DNA of 64,000 bases from Polynucleobacter sp. (GTDB lineage Bacteria; Pseudomonadota; Gammaproteobacteria; Burkholderiales; Burkholderiaceae): NCBI GenBank assembly GCA_030696845.1, contig JAUYRJ010000057.1, positions 28,528 to 92,527 on the forward strand, read 5' to 3'. A model generated the notes under the pieces. The model saw nothing but the letters and a program-made list of their open reading frames with translations, was not told the origin of the DNA and ran no database searches. The position numbers and the translations under genes are program-made. Of this stretch, positions 46,474 to 56,388 are shown in pieces (position 1 is the first letter of the stretch; every line of letters starts with the position of its first letter).

Positions 46474-47118
46474 TTATGGTCGGGGGTGGGTTTGAAACTG
46501 AAAGCGCTGTGCCAGTTCGGTCATCCTGATAGGCTCAAGCGCTAGCGTATTGCCATCCCAGTGCCATACGCCAGCGATACTGCAGGTGGATTCGTGAAGG
46601 GTGGTTAAGCTGGAAAATAGCTCCAAATCATGATCATGAAGTAGGGCGATGCTTGGGCGCTCCGTAGTGACAAAATTGGGTTCAGTGCCTGATCTTAAGT
46701 CGGTATCCTTGGATTGATAAACGGTTTGGATGAGGGTGCCTTCAATGTAAATATGGCCCGCCTCATCCAATAGTGCGCCGCTAGGATTGAGAATGCTGTC
46801 GCATTGGGTTTTCATCACCCATGGGTAATTTGCATCAGTGGTCGGCATCATCCGCACGACCCAAGGCGTTGCTTCTAAATCAACAAAGACGCGCTGTGGT
46901 CCATTTTGAAAAAAATAGCGACCTTCCGTATCGCAGGCATAGTTTCTGGAAATAAATGCATTCAGTGCCGCATGTTTAATAGGGTCACCCGGCAGGCGAT
47001 GGGTTTGCGCGTAGTCATCGCGCATGCGCCAAACTCCGCGGCGATCGAGTGCGAGCCAGCCGCAACAAGTGGGAACGGCAGGCCATTTAATCAGCGATTG
47101 AACAACGGCATCATCCAT
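46474..47118 (-). CDS. conserved protein, unknown function
   Basis: 214-aa soluble protein with WPAVPTCCGWLALDRRGVWRM at the N-terminus (three Trp/Cys motif), a GRYFFQNGPQRVFVDLEATP segment and a HWDG motif near the end. I do not recognise the family; the layout resembles small betaproteobacterial DUF2946- or DUF1285-like entries only loosely, so I give no name. It is the last gene of the ilvE-zfCHCC-waaF-NTF2 run, 5 nt after the NTF2-like gene, and is convergent with the M48 protease. Confidence 0.7.
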   Translation of the reverse strand: MDDAVVQSLIKWPAVPTCCGWLALDRRGVWRMRDDYAQTHRLPGDPIKHAALNAFISRNYACDTEGRYFFQNGPQRVFVDLEATPWVVRMMPTTDANYPWVMKTQCDSILNPSGALLDEAGHIYIEGTLIQTVYQSKDTDLRSGTEPNFVTTERPSIALLHDHDLELFSSLTTLHESTCSIAGVWHWDGNTLALEPIRMTELAQRFQFQTHPRP

Positions 47119-47123
47119 CGCGA

Positions 47124-47558
47124 TTAATGGAGGCCATGGAGTGTCGAGGGTGTATTGGGGCTGACATCGGCCGAGTGGCTAGCATGCAGATGGGCAATGC
47201 GCCAGCCATGGTTGTCTTGTAAGACGACCAGGGTGATATTAAGAAAAAACGCCGACTCTATTTGATCGGCGTGCAGATGCACTGCTTCGGTGGTGTCGTA
47301 AATCGCGGTACCCAAGGTGGAGTGCGAGATGCAGGCAATGGGCTCTAAAAAAAGCGCTTGTTTGGCGAGTAGGCGTTCAAGTCCCCCGCGGATCTCACTG
47401 TGACCACTTAATCGCTGGCCTTCGGGTAGCACACATGTAATGGAATCATCATCTAGCCATAAAGCCAGAGCGCCCGTCACATCGCGCCGCCGCAATGCTT
47501 CGCGCCAAGCATCCACGACTTCATCGGCATTGTGAAATAGTCTAGCTAAATTAGGCAT
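47124..47558 (-). CDS. NTF2/SnoaL-like protein
   Basis: 144-aa single-domain protein of the nuclear-transport-factor-2 (ketosteroid isomerase) fold. The N-terminal WREALRRRDVTGALALWLDDD helix, the cone-forming strands and the C-terminal tail LVVLQDNHGWRIAHLHASH are typical of the YybH/calcium-calmodulin kinase association-like branch. The substrate or role is unknown. It follows waaF by 43 nt and precedes the unknown gene by 5 nt. Confidence 0.85.
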   Translation of the reverse strand: MPNLARLFHNADEVVDAWREALRRRDVTGALALWLDDDSITCVLPEGQRLSGHSEIRGGLERLLAKQALFLEPIACISHSTLGTAIYDTTEAVHLHADQIESAFFLNITLVVLQDNHGWRIAHLHASHSADVSPNTPSTLHGLH

Positions 47559-47601
47559 GGCATAAATCCCTTTTGGTAGAGGATGTGGATGCGAAGATGC
47601 G

Positions 47602-48633
47602 CTACTGGAGCGCCGTAAAAACCTGTTGTGGATGAATTTGGTTTAAGCAATGAAGGTGGCCGAGTGGGCATACGCGTTTATGGCAGGGGCTGCAGGGCAG
47701 ATGCAGGTAAATAATGCGCGCCTTTGGCGATATGGGCGGAGTATGCTTAGGGTCGCTTGAGCCAAATAAGGCTACTTGGTTTACGCCCAGCGCCGCGCCG
47801 ATGTGCATTAAGCCCGAATCATTAGTGACCAGATGCGCGCATGCGCTAATGATCGCCATAGCCTCATCTAAGGAGGTATCGCCACACCAATTTAAAATGC
47901 GATCGTTTGGGTCTGCCGATTCAATAATGGATTGACCAATCGCGTGATCCGCGGCGCTACCAAGTAAGACGACCTGTGCTTTGGGGTTCGCGCGCAGGAT
48001 AGAATTGGCAAGCTGCGCAAAATGGGATGCCGGCCAGCGTTTGCTCGGGCCGTACTCGGCACCTGGGCACAGCACAAATAAGGCATCACTGCGTATACGA
48101 GCATCTGCTAACTTTTGATCTACCGCTTGCCGCATCGATTCAGTCACGCGCAAGCGCGGTACTAATGCATTGGGTTTAGTTTGGTCGTCGGCTGCAGTTT
48201 GCGGCGTGGCGCATAGGCTGGCGTAGTGCTCCACCATCGGCGCGCGCACTGTTTTGCTTGGATTGGGTTTAGCGCGATTAATCAGACCGCTGCGCAGTTC
48301 GCCGCGGTAGCCGATCCGAACGGGGATACCGGCAAGCCAAGGAATTAGCGCTGACTTAAGGCTATTGGGTAATACATAGCAGACTGAGTAATGTTCTTTG
48401 GCAATTTGCTTGGCCAGTGTGCGGCGTAAACCCCATTGCAATTTGCCGTGCTGCAGATCAGCTTGAATAACAGCGTTAACTTCAGCGCAAGCACGGTAAA
48501 CGGGCGCAACCCAAGGTGTTGCGAGCACATCAATTAGCGCATCGGACTCTGCCGCTTTGATGTTTGCAAGCAGGGGTTGCGACATAACGGCATCGCCAAT
48601 CCAATTCGGGGCGATGATCAGAATGCGTCGCAT
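47602..48633 (-). CDS. waaF: lipopolysaccharide heptosyltransferase II
   Basis: 343-aa GT9-family transferase adding the second L-glycero-D-manno-heptose to the LPS inner core, at the cytoplasmic face of the inner membrane. The family start RRILIIAPNWIGDAVMSQPLL, the donor-site FVLCPGAEYGPSKRWPASHFA, and VTNDSGLMHIGAALG followed by ALFGSSDPKHTPP are all visible. The ADP-heptose it needs depends on gmhB, also in this window. It sits 43 nt downstream of the zf-CHCC gene. Confidence 0.94.
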   Translation of the reverse strand: MRRILIIAPNWIGDAVMSQPLLANIKAAESDALIDVLATPWVAPVYRACAEVNAVIQADLQHGKLQWGLRRTLAKQIAKEHYSVCYVLPNSLKSALIPWLAGIPVRIGYRGELRSGLINRAKPNPSKTVRAPMVEHYASLCATPQTAADDQTKPNALVPRLRVTESMRQAVDQKLADARIRSDALFVLCPGAEYGPSKRWPASHFAQLANSILRANPKAQVVLLGSAADHAIGQSIIESADPNDRILNWCGDTSLDEAMAIISACAHLVTNDSGLMHIGAALGVNQVALFGSSDPKHTPPISPKARIIYLHLPCSPCHKRVCPLGHLHCLNQIHPQQVFTALQ

Positions 48634-48676
48634 GGAGGGCGCCCCGTTTCGATACTCTGATGCGGGGCCTAATGCG

Positions 48677-48880
48677 TTAATGACCGTGGGGTTCCGTGCC
48701 GGGGATTAGGTGATACTCCGTGCCGCAGTACGGGCACTTCACCTGACCGGTATGGGTAATATCCAGAAAAACACGTGGGTGTAAGTTCCAGCTAGGAGTA
48801 GATCCACTTGGGCAGTGCAGTGGCAAATCCTTGCCATCTACCATCACTGGGTTTGGGGTTTGGGCGTGAGCTTGACTCAT
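48677..48880 (-). CDS. zinc-finger domain protein (zf-CHCC)
   Basis: 67-aa protein with Zn ligands C23, H34, C49 and C52 (LHCPSGSTPSWNLHPRV and KCPYCGTEYHL). This is the CHCC finger shared with the mitochondrial complex I NDUFS6 subunit. Its usual neighbours in Burkholderiales are ilvE and waaF, as here. Function unknown. Confidence 0.92.
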   Translation of the reverse strand: MSQAHAQTPNPVMVDGKDLPLHCPSGSTPSWNLHPRVFLDITHTGQVKCPYCGTEYHLIPGTEPHGH

Positions 48881-48903
48881 GTGCGTACCTTAAATCAAAT
48901 GGC

Positions 48904-49827
48904 TTATTTAACGGGTGTGAGCCATGCGCTATAGCGATCATTTTTGCCATAGACCGTCGCAAAGAACACATCTTGAATTTGTTGGGTGATGGGGCCTTTT
49001 ACGCCCGAACCAATGAGGCGATCATCGAGTTCGCGAATCGGAGTAACTTCAGCAGCAGTGCCGGTGAAGAATGCTTCATCCGCCGTATAGACTTCATCGC
49101 GTGTCAGGCGTTTTTCGCGCACCTCCAAACCCAAATCTTTTGCAATCTGAATAATGGAATCGCGCGTGATGCCATCTAAGCACGATGCTAAATCCGGTGT
49201 GTACACAATGCCATTGCGAACCATGAAGAGGTTCTCGCCGGAGCCTTCAGAGACATACCCTTCAGTATCGAGTAGCAGGGCTTCATCGTAGCCGTTGGCG
49301 GTCACTTCTTGATTGGCCAAAATCGAATTAATGTAATAGCCTGATGCTTTTGCGCGTACGAGGGAGGAGTTCACAAAATGGCGGGTAAACGAGGAGGTCT
49401 TCACGCGGATGCCCTTGTTCAAACCATCCTCACCCAAGTACGCGCCCCATTCCCAAGCGGCAATGGTGGTGTGAATTGAGTTGCCCTTGGGCGAGATGCC
49501 GAGTTTTTCTGAGCCAATAAAAATCAGCGGCCGAATGTAGCAAGACTCCAATTGGTTGCTATTAACGACATCAATAATGGCTTGGCTAATTTGCGCTTCG
49601 GTGTAGGGTAATTTAATTTGAAAGATCTTTGTGCCGTTTAGTAAGCGTTTAACGTGCTCTTGTAGGCGAAAGATGGCGGTGCCCCTAGCGGTTTTATAGG
49701 CACGAATCCCCTCAAAGACCCCCATGCCGTAGTGCAGGCTATGGGTCAGCACGTGAATATTCGCATCGCGCCAAGGGATGAGTTTTCCATCGAACCAAAT
49801 AAAACCATCGCGGTCGGACATCGACAT
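48904..49827 (-). CDS. ilvE: branched-chain amino acid aminotransferase
   Basis: Class IV PLP-dependent transaminase (307 aa) catalysing the last step of leucine, isoleucine and valine synthesis. The N-terminal IWFDGKLIPWRDANIHVLTH, the FLEGIR-type motif VFEGIRAYKT, the catalytic-lysine region RAKASGYYINSILAN and C-terminal FFTGTAAEVTPIRE are conserved. It is divergent from azlC, a branched-chain amino acid export gene, which suggests a regulatory or functional link. Confidence 0.95.
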   Translation of the reverse strand: MSMSDRDGFIWFDGKLIPWRDANIHVLTHSLHYGMGVFEGIRAYKTARGTAIFRLQEHVKRLLNGTKIFQIKLPYTEAQISQAIIDVVNSNQLESCYIRPLIFIGSEKLGISPKGNSIHTTIAAWEWGAYLGEDGLNKGIRVKTSSFTRHFVNSSLVRAKASGYYINSILANQEVTANGYDEALLLDTEGYVSEGSGENLFMVRNGIVYTPDLASCLDGITRDSIIQIAKDLGLEVREKRLTRDEVYTADEAFFTGTAAEVTPIRELDDRLIGSGVKGPITQQIQDVFFATVYGKNDRYSAWLTPVK

Positions 49828-49936
49828 GTTTTCTACCTTTTGAATTGAATTAATCGGGGCGCTGAGCTTGGCAGAGGCTTTGCAAAACCAACTCGCTTTC
49901 CATGGGCTTTATTGTAGAGCAGGCGGACTTGCTTCT

Positions 49937-49942
49937 TATAAT
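49937..49942 (+). promoter_or_regulatory. candidate -10 element for azlC
   Basis: TATAAT ends only 9 nt before the chosen azlC ATG at 49952. TTGTAG at 49912 gives 19-nt spacing, which is long. If used, the transcript would have a very short or no leader. Confidence 0.4.
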
Positions 49943-49951
49943 GGGTTTTTT

Positions 49952-50749
49952 ATGCACCGTAGCCAACAGCCCACCACTTTGAATCGCCACTTGCCGTATT
50001 GGGGGTGGCCCTTAGAGGAGCGGGCGGCTTTTCGGGATGGCCTGCAAACCATGTCCAAGTCGGTTGTGACCATTTTTACTTGGGCTTTGGTCACCGGCTT
50101 AGCTATGGGGAAGTCCACCCTAACGGTTTGGCAGGCCCTGAGCATGAGCCTCATGGTGTTTGCGGGTACCGCTCAACTTGCGGCTTTGCCCTTAATTGCC
50201 TTGGGTTTGCCAGTTTGGACCATATTGCTGACGGCTTTTGTGGTTAATTTGCGCTTTGTTATTTTTAGCATTGGAATGCAAGCGCATTTTCGGTCCTTGC
50301 CCCTGTGGCGTCGGCTGACCTTGGGTTACTTTACGGCTGACTTTGGTTATTTGATGTACACCGGCCGGTATCCCGCATCCCACCCCCCTGAGGAGAGTTC
50401 GGAGCAGCGCCGCACACGAATTGCCTTTATGTATGGGCTGACCTGCGGCAATTGGAGTATTTGGCAGTTGGGCTCCATCCTGGGCATCCTCTTTGCCAGC
50501 CAAATTCCCCAAAGTTGGGGTCTTGAGTTTGCCGGTACCTTAGCCCTCGTGGCGATTATTGTCCCGATGCTCGATCGTCCGTCTGCCCGGTGGGCCGCAG
50601 GCGCTGCTGCGGTGGTAGCGGTGCTGACTATGGGCTTGCCCTTAAAGCTCAATATCGTGATGGCAATTATTGCGGCGATTGCCGTTGGAATCGTGACCGA
50701 TCGTAGTCCCCAAAGCGATCCCATTAGCCCCATGCGGTCGCGCGACTAA
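49952..50749 (+). CDS. azlC: AzlC-family branched-chain amino acid exporter, large subunit
   Basis: 265-aa membrane protein from the ATG at 49952 (MHRSQQPTTLNRHLPYWG). A longer frame to 49868 runs into the ilvE promoter region and lacks family support. The signature core is FAGTAQLAALPLIALG with the FVVNLRFVIFSIGMQAHF stretch. AzlCD exports branched-chain amino acids. Its stop TAA overlaps the azlD ATG by 1 nt. The start lies close behind a TATAAT box. Confidence 0.88.
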   Translation: MHRSQQPTTLNRHLPYWGWPLEERAAFRDGLQTMSKSVVTIFTWALVTGLAMGKSTLTVWQALSMSLMVFAGTAQLAALPLIALGLPVWTILLTAFVVNLRFVIFSIGMQAHFRSLPLWRRLTLGYFTADFGYLMYTGRYPASHPPEESSEQRRTRIAFMYGLTCGNWSIWQLGSILGILFASQIPQSWGLEFAGTLALVAIIVPMLDRPSARWAAGAAAVVAVLTMGLPLKLNIVMAIIAAIAVGIVTDRSPQSDPISPMRSRD

Positions 50750-51093
50750 TGACGCAAACCCTCACCTCGCTCGAAATCTGCTTATTAATCATAGGCATGG
50801 GGCTAGTCACTCTCTGTACGAGGGGCTTTTTTATGTTTTGGGGCGATCGGGTGCGGATGCCTGAGATCATCTTGCGCTCCATTCGGTTTGCCCCGCTGGC
50901 AGCGATTGTGGCAATTGTGGCTCCAGAGATCCTGATGCCCGCAGGAACCGTGGAGTTAGGCCATTTTGATTGGACTTTACCCAAGATTTGGGGCGGCTTG
51001 GCTGCTTTTATCAGTTTTATCTGGACGCGGAAGATGTTGCCTACCCTCGTGATGGGTATGGCAGTTTATAGCCTACTGCGCTACTGGTTTTAG
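50749..51093 (+). CDS. azlD: AzlD-family branched-chain amino acid exporter, small subunit
   Basis: 114-aa membrane partner of AzlC with three or four hydrophobic segments. ICLLIIGMGLVTLCTRGFF at the N-terminus and LRSIRFAPLAAIVAIVAPE are typical. Start ATG overlaps the azlC stop by 1 nt (TAATG), consistent with a two-subunit exporter. Confidence 0.9.
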   Translation: MTQTLTSLEICLLIIGMGLVTLCTRGFFMFWGDRVRMPEIILRSIRFAPLAAIVAIVAPEILMPAGTVELGHFDWTLPKIWGGLAAFISFIWTRKMLPTLVMGMAVYSLLRYWF

Positions 51094-51128
51094 AATGGGA
51101 GATTCATTCTTAATGCGATTAGCTTGTT

Positions 51129-52340
51129 ATGCCGGATACCCTATTTAAAGTAAAACGCCTCAATGACTTAGCCGCTGCCGGCTTATTAAAAGGCAAGCGG
51201 GTTTTGATTCGGGCGGATTTAAATGTGCCGCAAGACGAGGCAGGCAATATTACGGAAGATACGCGCATTCGGGCATCGATTCCGGCGATAGAGATTTGCC
51301 TAAAAGCGGGCGCCGCGGTGATGGTCACATCGCACTTAGGCAGACCTACCGAAGGGGAATTTAAGCCGGAAGACAGTTTGACTCCCGTCGCGCATCGCAT
51401 CGCTGAAATTCTGAATCGGAAAGTGCCTTTGATAGCCGATTGGGTTGATGGCGGTTTTGATCTTAAGCCGGGCGATTTGGTGCTGCTGGAAAACTGCCGC
51501 CTCAATGTCGGTGAGAAGAAAAATAGTGACGCCTTAGCGAAAAAGATTGCCGCCTTGTGCGATGTCTATGTTAACGATGCTTTTGGTACGGCGCATCGCG
51601 CGGAAGCGACCACCCACGGTGTTGCGAAGTTTGCGCCAATCGCGTGCGCTGGCCCCCTCATGGCAGCGGAGTTGGATGCGCTCAGCAGAGCGCTTGCCAA
51701 TCCGAAGCGTCCTTTGGTGGCGATTGTGGCGGGCTCGAAAGTATCGAGCAAGTTGACCATCTTGAAAGCCTTAGCGGAAAAAGTAGATGAATTAATTGTG
51801 GGCGGCGGCATCGCGAATACCTTCATGCTCGCCAAAGGTCTGCCCATTGGCAAGTCCTTGGCTGAACCTGACCTCGTGAATGAGGCAAGGGAAATCATGG
51901 ATCTCATGGAAAAGCGTGGTGCCCACGTACCCATTCCGGAGGACGTGGTGGTGGCAAATGAGCTCTCGCCACTGGCGCGCGCCAATCGGGTGCCGTCAAA
52001 TGAGGTGGCGGAAGACGACATGATTTTGGACGTAGGCCCTAAGACAGCGGCACGTTTATCCACCATGCTCGCGCACGCCGGCACGATTGTATGGAACGGG
52101 CCTTTAGGCGTGTTTGAGATTGATCAATTTGGCGGCGGTACCAAGATGATCGCTGCGGCGATTGCGCATTCGCCGGCATTCTCGATCGCGGGCGGCGGTG
52201 ATACTTTGGCGGCGATCGCCAAATACGGCATTGAAAATCAGGTGGATTACATATCGACCGGGGGCGGTGCCTTCCTCGAATTTCTCGAGGGCAAAACTTT
52301 GCCAGCATTTGCGGTGCTAGTGGAGCGAGGAAACGATTAA
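51129..52340 (+). CDS. pgk: phosphoglycerate kinase
   Basis: Glycolytic enzyme making ATP from 1,3-bisphosphoglycerate, 403 aa. [20 protein letters not shown] is the substrate-binding N-terminus, HLGRPTEG follows, and the ATP-site glycine-rich loops [17 protein letters not shown] and [14 protein letters not shown] close the protein. It starts a plus-strand series pgk-pyk-fba-purC-purE-purK-sua5. Only 35 nt separate it from azlD, but no ribosome site is obvious, so a promoter in this gap is possible. Confidence 0.97.
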   Translation: MPDTLFKVKRLNDLAAAGLLKGKRVLIRADLNVPQDEAGNITEDTRIRASIPAIEICLKAGAAVMVTSHLGRPTEGEFKPEDSLTPVAHRIAEILNRKVPLIADWVDGGFDLKPGDLVLLENCRLNVGEKKNSDALAKKIAALCDVYVNDAFGTAHRAEATTHGVAKFAPIACAGPLMAAELDALSRALANPKRPLVAIVAGSKVSSKLTILKALAEKVDELIVGGGIANTFMLAKGLPIGKSLAEPDLVNEAREIMDLMEKRGAHVPIPEDVVVANELSPLARANRVPSNEVAEDDMILDVGPKTAARLSTMLAHAGTIVWNGPLGVFEIDQFGGGTKMIAAAIAHSPAFSIAGGGDTLAAIAKYGIENQVDYISTGGGAFLEFLEGKTLPAFAVLVERGND

Positions 52341-52355
52341 CTAAAGGAGTTTGCG

Positions 52356-53792
52356 ATGTTACGAGCCACAAAGATTATTGCAACACTAGGACCTGCTTCA
52401 GAAAAACCAGAGGTATTGCGAGAAATGATCCGGGCAGGCCTGGACGTGGTTCGAATGAACTTCTCCCATGGAACCGTAGCGGATCACCGCGTACGCCATG
52501 ATCTCGTGCGATCGATTTGCGCGGAAGTGGGTCGTGAGCTGGGCATTATGGCCGACCTGCAGGGACCAAAGATTCGGGTGGGCAAATTTGCTGACGGTAA
52601 GGTGCAACTCAAAGAAGGCGCGCTATTTATTTTGGATGTGGCGTGTGAACTGGGTAACGCCGAGCGCGTCGGACTGGATTACAAAAACTTACCCAACGAT
52701 GTGCATGCGGGTGATCGCCTTTTATTGAATGATGGCTTAATTGTGTTGCGCGTGGAGTCGGTGAAGGGTGGAGAAATTCATACTCGCGTCGAATTGGGTG
52801 GCGCGCTATCCAATAACAAAGGGATTAATCGCGCTGGTGGCGGCTTAACCGCGCCCGCCTTAACGGATAAAGACATTCAGGATTTGGATGCGGCGATTGC
52901 GATGGGCGTCGATTTTGTCGCGATTAGTTTTCCGAAGGACGGAGCCGACATGGCGCATGCGCGTCAATTGGCGGATGCGGCGAGCGCCAAGCATGGTGTG
53001 AGTAAGGTCAAATTGATTGCTAAAGTCGAGCGCGCGGAAGCGATTGCGCCGGGCGCACTGGAAAGTATCATCGCCGAAAGTGACGGCATCATGGTGGCGC
53101 GCGGCGATTTGGCAATTGAAGTGGGCAACCCTGCGGTCCCAGCCTTGCAAAAACGCATGATTAAGCTGGCCCGTGAGGCGGATAAATTCACGATTACCGC
53201 CACCCAAATGATGGAGTCGATGATTAACGCTCCCGTTCCTACGCGGGCCGAGGTGAGTGATGTAGCAAATGCAGTGCTGGATGGAACAGACGCTGTCATG
53301 CTATCAGCCGAATCGGCTACTGGCTTGTATCCCGTCAAGACCATCGAGCAAATGGCGGAAATTTGTATCGAAGCTGAAAAATCAGAGCAGGTGAAGCTCG
53401 ACACCGACTTTTTGGATCAGACCTTTACCCGAATTGATCAAACCATCGCTCTGGGCGCGCTCTTTACCGCACACCATTTGCATGCAACCGCGATTGCGGC
53501 TTTGACTCAGTCGGGCTCCACACCCATTTGGATGAGTCGTCATAACATTCATGTGCCTATTTTTGCGTTAACTCCCAATATTTCGACGCAGCGGGTTTTA
53601 AGCACATACCGCAATGTCACCCCACTCGGACTGGAGTTGAGTAACGATCGGGATACCGCCTTGGCTCAAGTGGAGGCGCGTTTAAAGAGTTTGGGCGCGG
53701 TCAAGTCGGGTGACACTATTGTGCTGACGATCGGCGCCCCCATGGGCTCGCCCGGCGGCACGAACACCTTGAAGATAGTCAACGTAAAATAA
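52356..53792 (+). CDS. pyk: pyruvate kinase
   Basis: 478-aa enzyme producing pyruvate and ATP from phosphoenolpyruvate. The N-terminus ATKIIATLGPASEKPEVLRE, the DVVRMNFSHG motif and the catalytic-lysine segment VKLIAKVERAEAI (KVER) are visible, followed by the Mg site MVARGDLAIEVG. A good ribosome site (AAAGGAG) lies upstream. Immediately follows pgk. Confidence 0.96.
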   Translation: MLRATKIIATLGPASEKPEVLREMIRAGLDVVRMNFSHGTVADHRVRHDLVRSICAEVGRELGIMADLQGPKIRVGKFADGKVQLKEGALFILDVACELGNAERVGLDYKNLPNDVHAGDRLLLNDGLIVLRVESVKGGEIHTRVELGGALSNNKGINRAGGGLTAPALTDKDIQDLDAAIAMGVDFVAISFPKDGADMAHARQLADAASAKHGVSKVKLIAKVERAEAIAPGALESIIAESDGIMVARGDLAIEVGNPAVPALQKRMIKLAREADKFTITATQMMESMINAPVPTRAEVSDVANAVLDGTDAVMLSAESATGLYPVKTIEQMAEICIEAEKSEQVKLDTDFLDQTFTRIDQTIALGALFTAHHLHATAIAALTQSGSTPIWMSRHNIHVPIFALTPNISTQRVLSTYRNVTPLGLELSNDRDTALAQVEARLKSLGAVKSGDTIVLTIGAPMGSPGGTNTLKIVNVK

Positions 53793-53833
53793 GCACCTAT
53801 TTTTAATAATTACCCATTTTTTAAGAGAACGCC

Positions 53834-54898
53834 ATGCCCCTTGTATCGATGCGCCAACTGCTAGACCATGCTGCTGAGAATAGCTACGGCCTGCCCGCTT
53901 TTAATGTGAATAACCTAGAGCAGGTACAGGCGATCATGATGGCTGCGGACGAGCTTGGCGCTCCCGTAATCATGCAGGCGTCAGCCGGCGCGCGCAAATA
54001 TGCAGGCGAGGCTTTTTTGCGCCACTTAATTTCTGCTGCTGTTGAGGCCTACCCTCATATTCCGATTGTGATGCACCAGGATCATGGGCAAAGCCCAGCA
54101 GTATGTATGGCGGCGATCAAGAGTGGTTTTACCAGCGTCATGATGGATGGATCGCTTGAGGCGGATGGGAAGTCGGTGGCGAGTTATGACTACAACGTAG
54201 CGGTTTCCCAAGAGGTGGTGAAGTTCTCGCATTCGATTGGTGTTACGGTTGAGGCTGAGTTGGGCGTTTTAGGTTCACTTGAGACCATGATGGGCGACAA
54301 AGAGGACGGTCATGGCGCAGATGGCACTATGACGCGTGAACAGCTTTTGACGGACGTGGAGCAGGCTGCTGATTTTGTGCGTGCGACCCAATGTGATGCC
54401 CTGGCAATCGCGATTGGTACTAGCCATGGGGCGTATAAATTCACTAAGAAGCCCACCGGCGATATTTTGGCAATCACCCGCATTAAAGAAATTAACCAAC
54501 GCATTCCAAATACGCATCTCGTGATGCATGGCTCTTCGAGCGTGCCGCAGGAGTTGCTTGCCGAAATTCGCGAATTTGGTGGTGACATGAAAGAAACCTA
54601 TGGCGTGCCCGTAGAAGAGATTCAGGAAGGCATCAAGCATGGGGTTCGCAAGATCAACATCGACACCGATATTCGGCTGGCGATGACTGCCGCGATTCGC
54701 CGCTATTTGTTTGAGAACCCAGGTAAGTTTGATCCACGCGACTATTTAAAGCCGGCCCGTGAAGCTGCTAAGGCCATTTGCCTTGCCCGCTACACCGCAT
54801 TTGGTTGCGCCGGTCAAGCCGCAAAAATTAAGCCGATCTCGCTCGAGAAGATGGCTGAGCGCTATCGCAGTGGCGAGCTTGCGCAGATCGTGAAGTGA
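53834..54898 (+). CDS. fba: class II fructose-1,6-bisphosphate aldolase
   Basis: Zn-dependent aldolase of the Calvin-cycle type (354 aa). Conserved segments are [20 protein letters not shown], the metal-site [19 protein letters not shown], the EAELGVLGS motif, SHGAYKF and the C-terminal [18 protein letters not shown]. It lies 41 nt after pyk and 4 nt before purC. Confidence 0.96.
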   Translation: MPLVSMRQLLDHAAENSYGLPAFNVNNLEQVQAIMMAADELGAPVIMQASAGARKYAGEAFLRHLISAAVEAYPHIPIVMHQDHGQSPAVCMAAIKSGFTSVMMDGSLEADGKSVASYDYNVAVSQEVVKFSHSIGVTVEAELGVLGSLETMMGDKEDGHGADGTMTREQLLTDVEQAADFVRATQCDALAIAIGTSHGAYKFTKKPTGDILAITRIKEINQRIPNTHLVMHGSSSVPQELLAEIREFGGDMKETYGVPVEEIQEGIKHGVRKINIDTDIRLAMTAAIRRYLFENPGKFDPRDYLKPAREAAKAICLARYTAFGCAGQAAKIKPISLEKMAERYRSGELAQIVK

Positions 54899-54902
54899 TT
54901 CC

Positions 54903-55802
54903 ATGAACGCCCTTCACACTACGTCAATCACCTCACTGCCACTGCTCTCCAAGGGGAAGGTGCGGGATGTGTATGAGATTGGTAGCGATCGTTTGCTGAT
55001 GATTACCACTGATCGCCTGTCGGCCTTCGATGTCATTTTGCCGCAGCCCATTCCAGAAAAAGGCATCATTCTTAACCAAATGGCGAACTTTTGGTTTGAT
55101 AGGTTAGCCCATGTGGTTCCAAACCACCTCACTGGCATTGATCCAGTAACGGTGGTCAAGCCCGAAGAGGCAGACCAAGTACGCGGCCGAGCGGTGGTTG
55201 CCAAACGCTTAAAGCCGATTTTGGTTGAAGCGGTGGTGCGTGGCTATTTAGCCGGAAGTGGCTGGAAAGATTATCAAGAGACGGGTAGCGTATGCGGCGT
55301 AGCATTAGCTCCTGGATTGCAAAATGCGCAAAAGTTAGACAAGCCGATTTTTACGCCAGCCGCTAAATCGGCGATGGGTGAGCACGATGAGAATATTTCG
55401 TTTGAAGAAGTGGTGGGGCGCATTGGCGCGCCATTAGCCAATCAAATTCGGGATGTGAGTATTCGTTTGTACGAAGAGGCCTCGCGCTACGCGGCTAGCC
55501 GCGGAATCATTATTGCCGACACCAAATTTGAGTTTGGCTTGGATCAAAACAACCAACTGGTATTGATGGATGAAATTTTGACGGCGGACTCTTCTCGGTT
55601 CTGGCCAGCAGAAACCTATCAGGTCGGAACCAATCCTCCGTCGTACGATAAGCAGTTTGTGCGCGATTGGCTCGAAAGCGTTCGAATTGACGGTAAGCCA
55701 TGGTCTAAGGCGCCTCCCGCGCCCGACCTGCCGGCCGAGGTGATTGCCAAGACTGCTGAAAAGTACCGTGAAGCCTTGGTGCGCCTGACTCAGGCAGCGT
55801 AA
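54903..55802 (+). CDS. purC: phosphoribosylaminoimidazole-succinocarboxamide synthase
   Basis: SAICAR synthase, 299 aa, a purine-biosynthesis ligase joining CAIR and aspartate. The [21 protein letters not shown] start, the [18 protein letters not shown] loop and the [11 protein letters not shown] and [15 protein letters not shown] motifs are present. Its 4-nt distance from fba suggests co-transcription. A stem-loop (55816-55837) follows. Confidence 0.96.
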   Translation: MNALHTTSITSLPLLSKGKVRDVYEIGSDRLLMITTDRLSAFDVILPQPIPEKGIILNQMANFWFDRLAHVVPNHLTGIDPVTVVKPEEADQVRGRAVVAKRLKPILVEAVVRGYLAGSGWKDYQETGSVCGVALAPGLQNAQKLDKPIFTPAAKSAMGEHDENISFEEVVGRIGAPLANQIRDVSIRLYEEASRYAASRGIIIADTKFEFGLDQNNQLVLMDEILTADSSRFWPAETYQVGTNPPSYDKQFVRDWLESVRIDGKPWSKAPPAPDLPAEVIAKTAEKYREALVRLTQAA

Positions 55803-55815
55803 CCCAAATGCCCCG

Positions 55816-55837
55816 ATCCCAGTCAAAAGGCTGGGAT
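55816..55837 (+). other. stem-loop between purC and purE
   Basis: Seven-base perfect stem ATCCCAG / CTGGGAT with an eight-base loop. It lacks a T-tract, so it is either a weak or rho-dependent terminator or an mRNA stability element. Confidence 0.5.
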
Positions 55838-55878
55838 AATAGATCCTCTTTCGGTTTTAGGCTTATGTGGAGAATGCG

Positions 55879-56385
55879 ATGAGCACGAATTCGGGCGCCA
55901 AGCCCATGGTCGGTATTGTGATGGGTTCCAATTCAGATTGGGACGTCATGCAGCATGCCGCCCAGATGTTGGATCAGTTTGGTGTTCCATACGAGGCGCA
56001 AGTGCTCTCAGCGCACCGCATGCCAGACGATATGTTCACCTATGCCGAGAATGCCCGTGAGCGCGGTTTAAGGGCCATCATTGCCGGCGCCGGTGGTGCC
56101 GCGCATTTGCCGGGCATGCTGGCTTCTAAAACCCTAGTGCCCGTATTTGGCGTTCCGGTCCCCAGCAAATACTTGCGCGGTGAAGATTCTCTGTATTCGA
56201 TTGTGCAAATGCCCAAAGGTATTCCAGTAGCGACATTCGCGATTGGCGAGGCCGGCGCCGCTAATGCTGCACTGCATGTCATAGCGATTTTGGCGGCACA
56301 CGATGCGCAACTTATGCAGGCCTTAGAAGCATTTCGGGCCAAGCAAACCGCGCTTGCGCAATCCATGGAATTGGCGGCCAAGTAA
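55879..56385 (+). CDS. purE: N5-carboxyaminoimidazole ribonucleotide mutase
   Basis: 168 aa from the ATG at 55879 ([20 protein letters not shown]), chosen because TGGAG is 7 nt upstream; the GTG at 55867 is an alternative. [20 protein letters not shown] and [18 protein letters not shown] are the substrate-binding and catalytic motifs of class I PurE, and [13 protein letters not shown] follows. Translated into purK with only 3 nt between them. Confidence 0.95.
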   Translation: MSTNSGAKPMVGIVMGSNSDWDVMQHAAQMLDQFGVPYEAQVLSAHRMPDDMFTYAENARERGLRAIIAGAGGAAHLPGMLASKTLVPVFGVPVPSKYLRGEDSLYSIVQMPKGIPVATFAIGEAGAANAALHVIAILAAHDAQLMQALEAFRAKQTALAQSMELAAK

Positions 56386-56388
56386 TTC

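Noticed and set aside
49868..49951. Longer azlC start at 49868
   Set aside because: The extra 28 residues have no family match and cover the ilvE/azlC promoter region including TATAAT.
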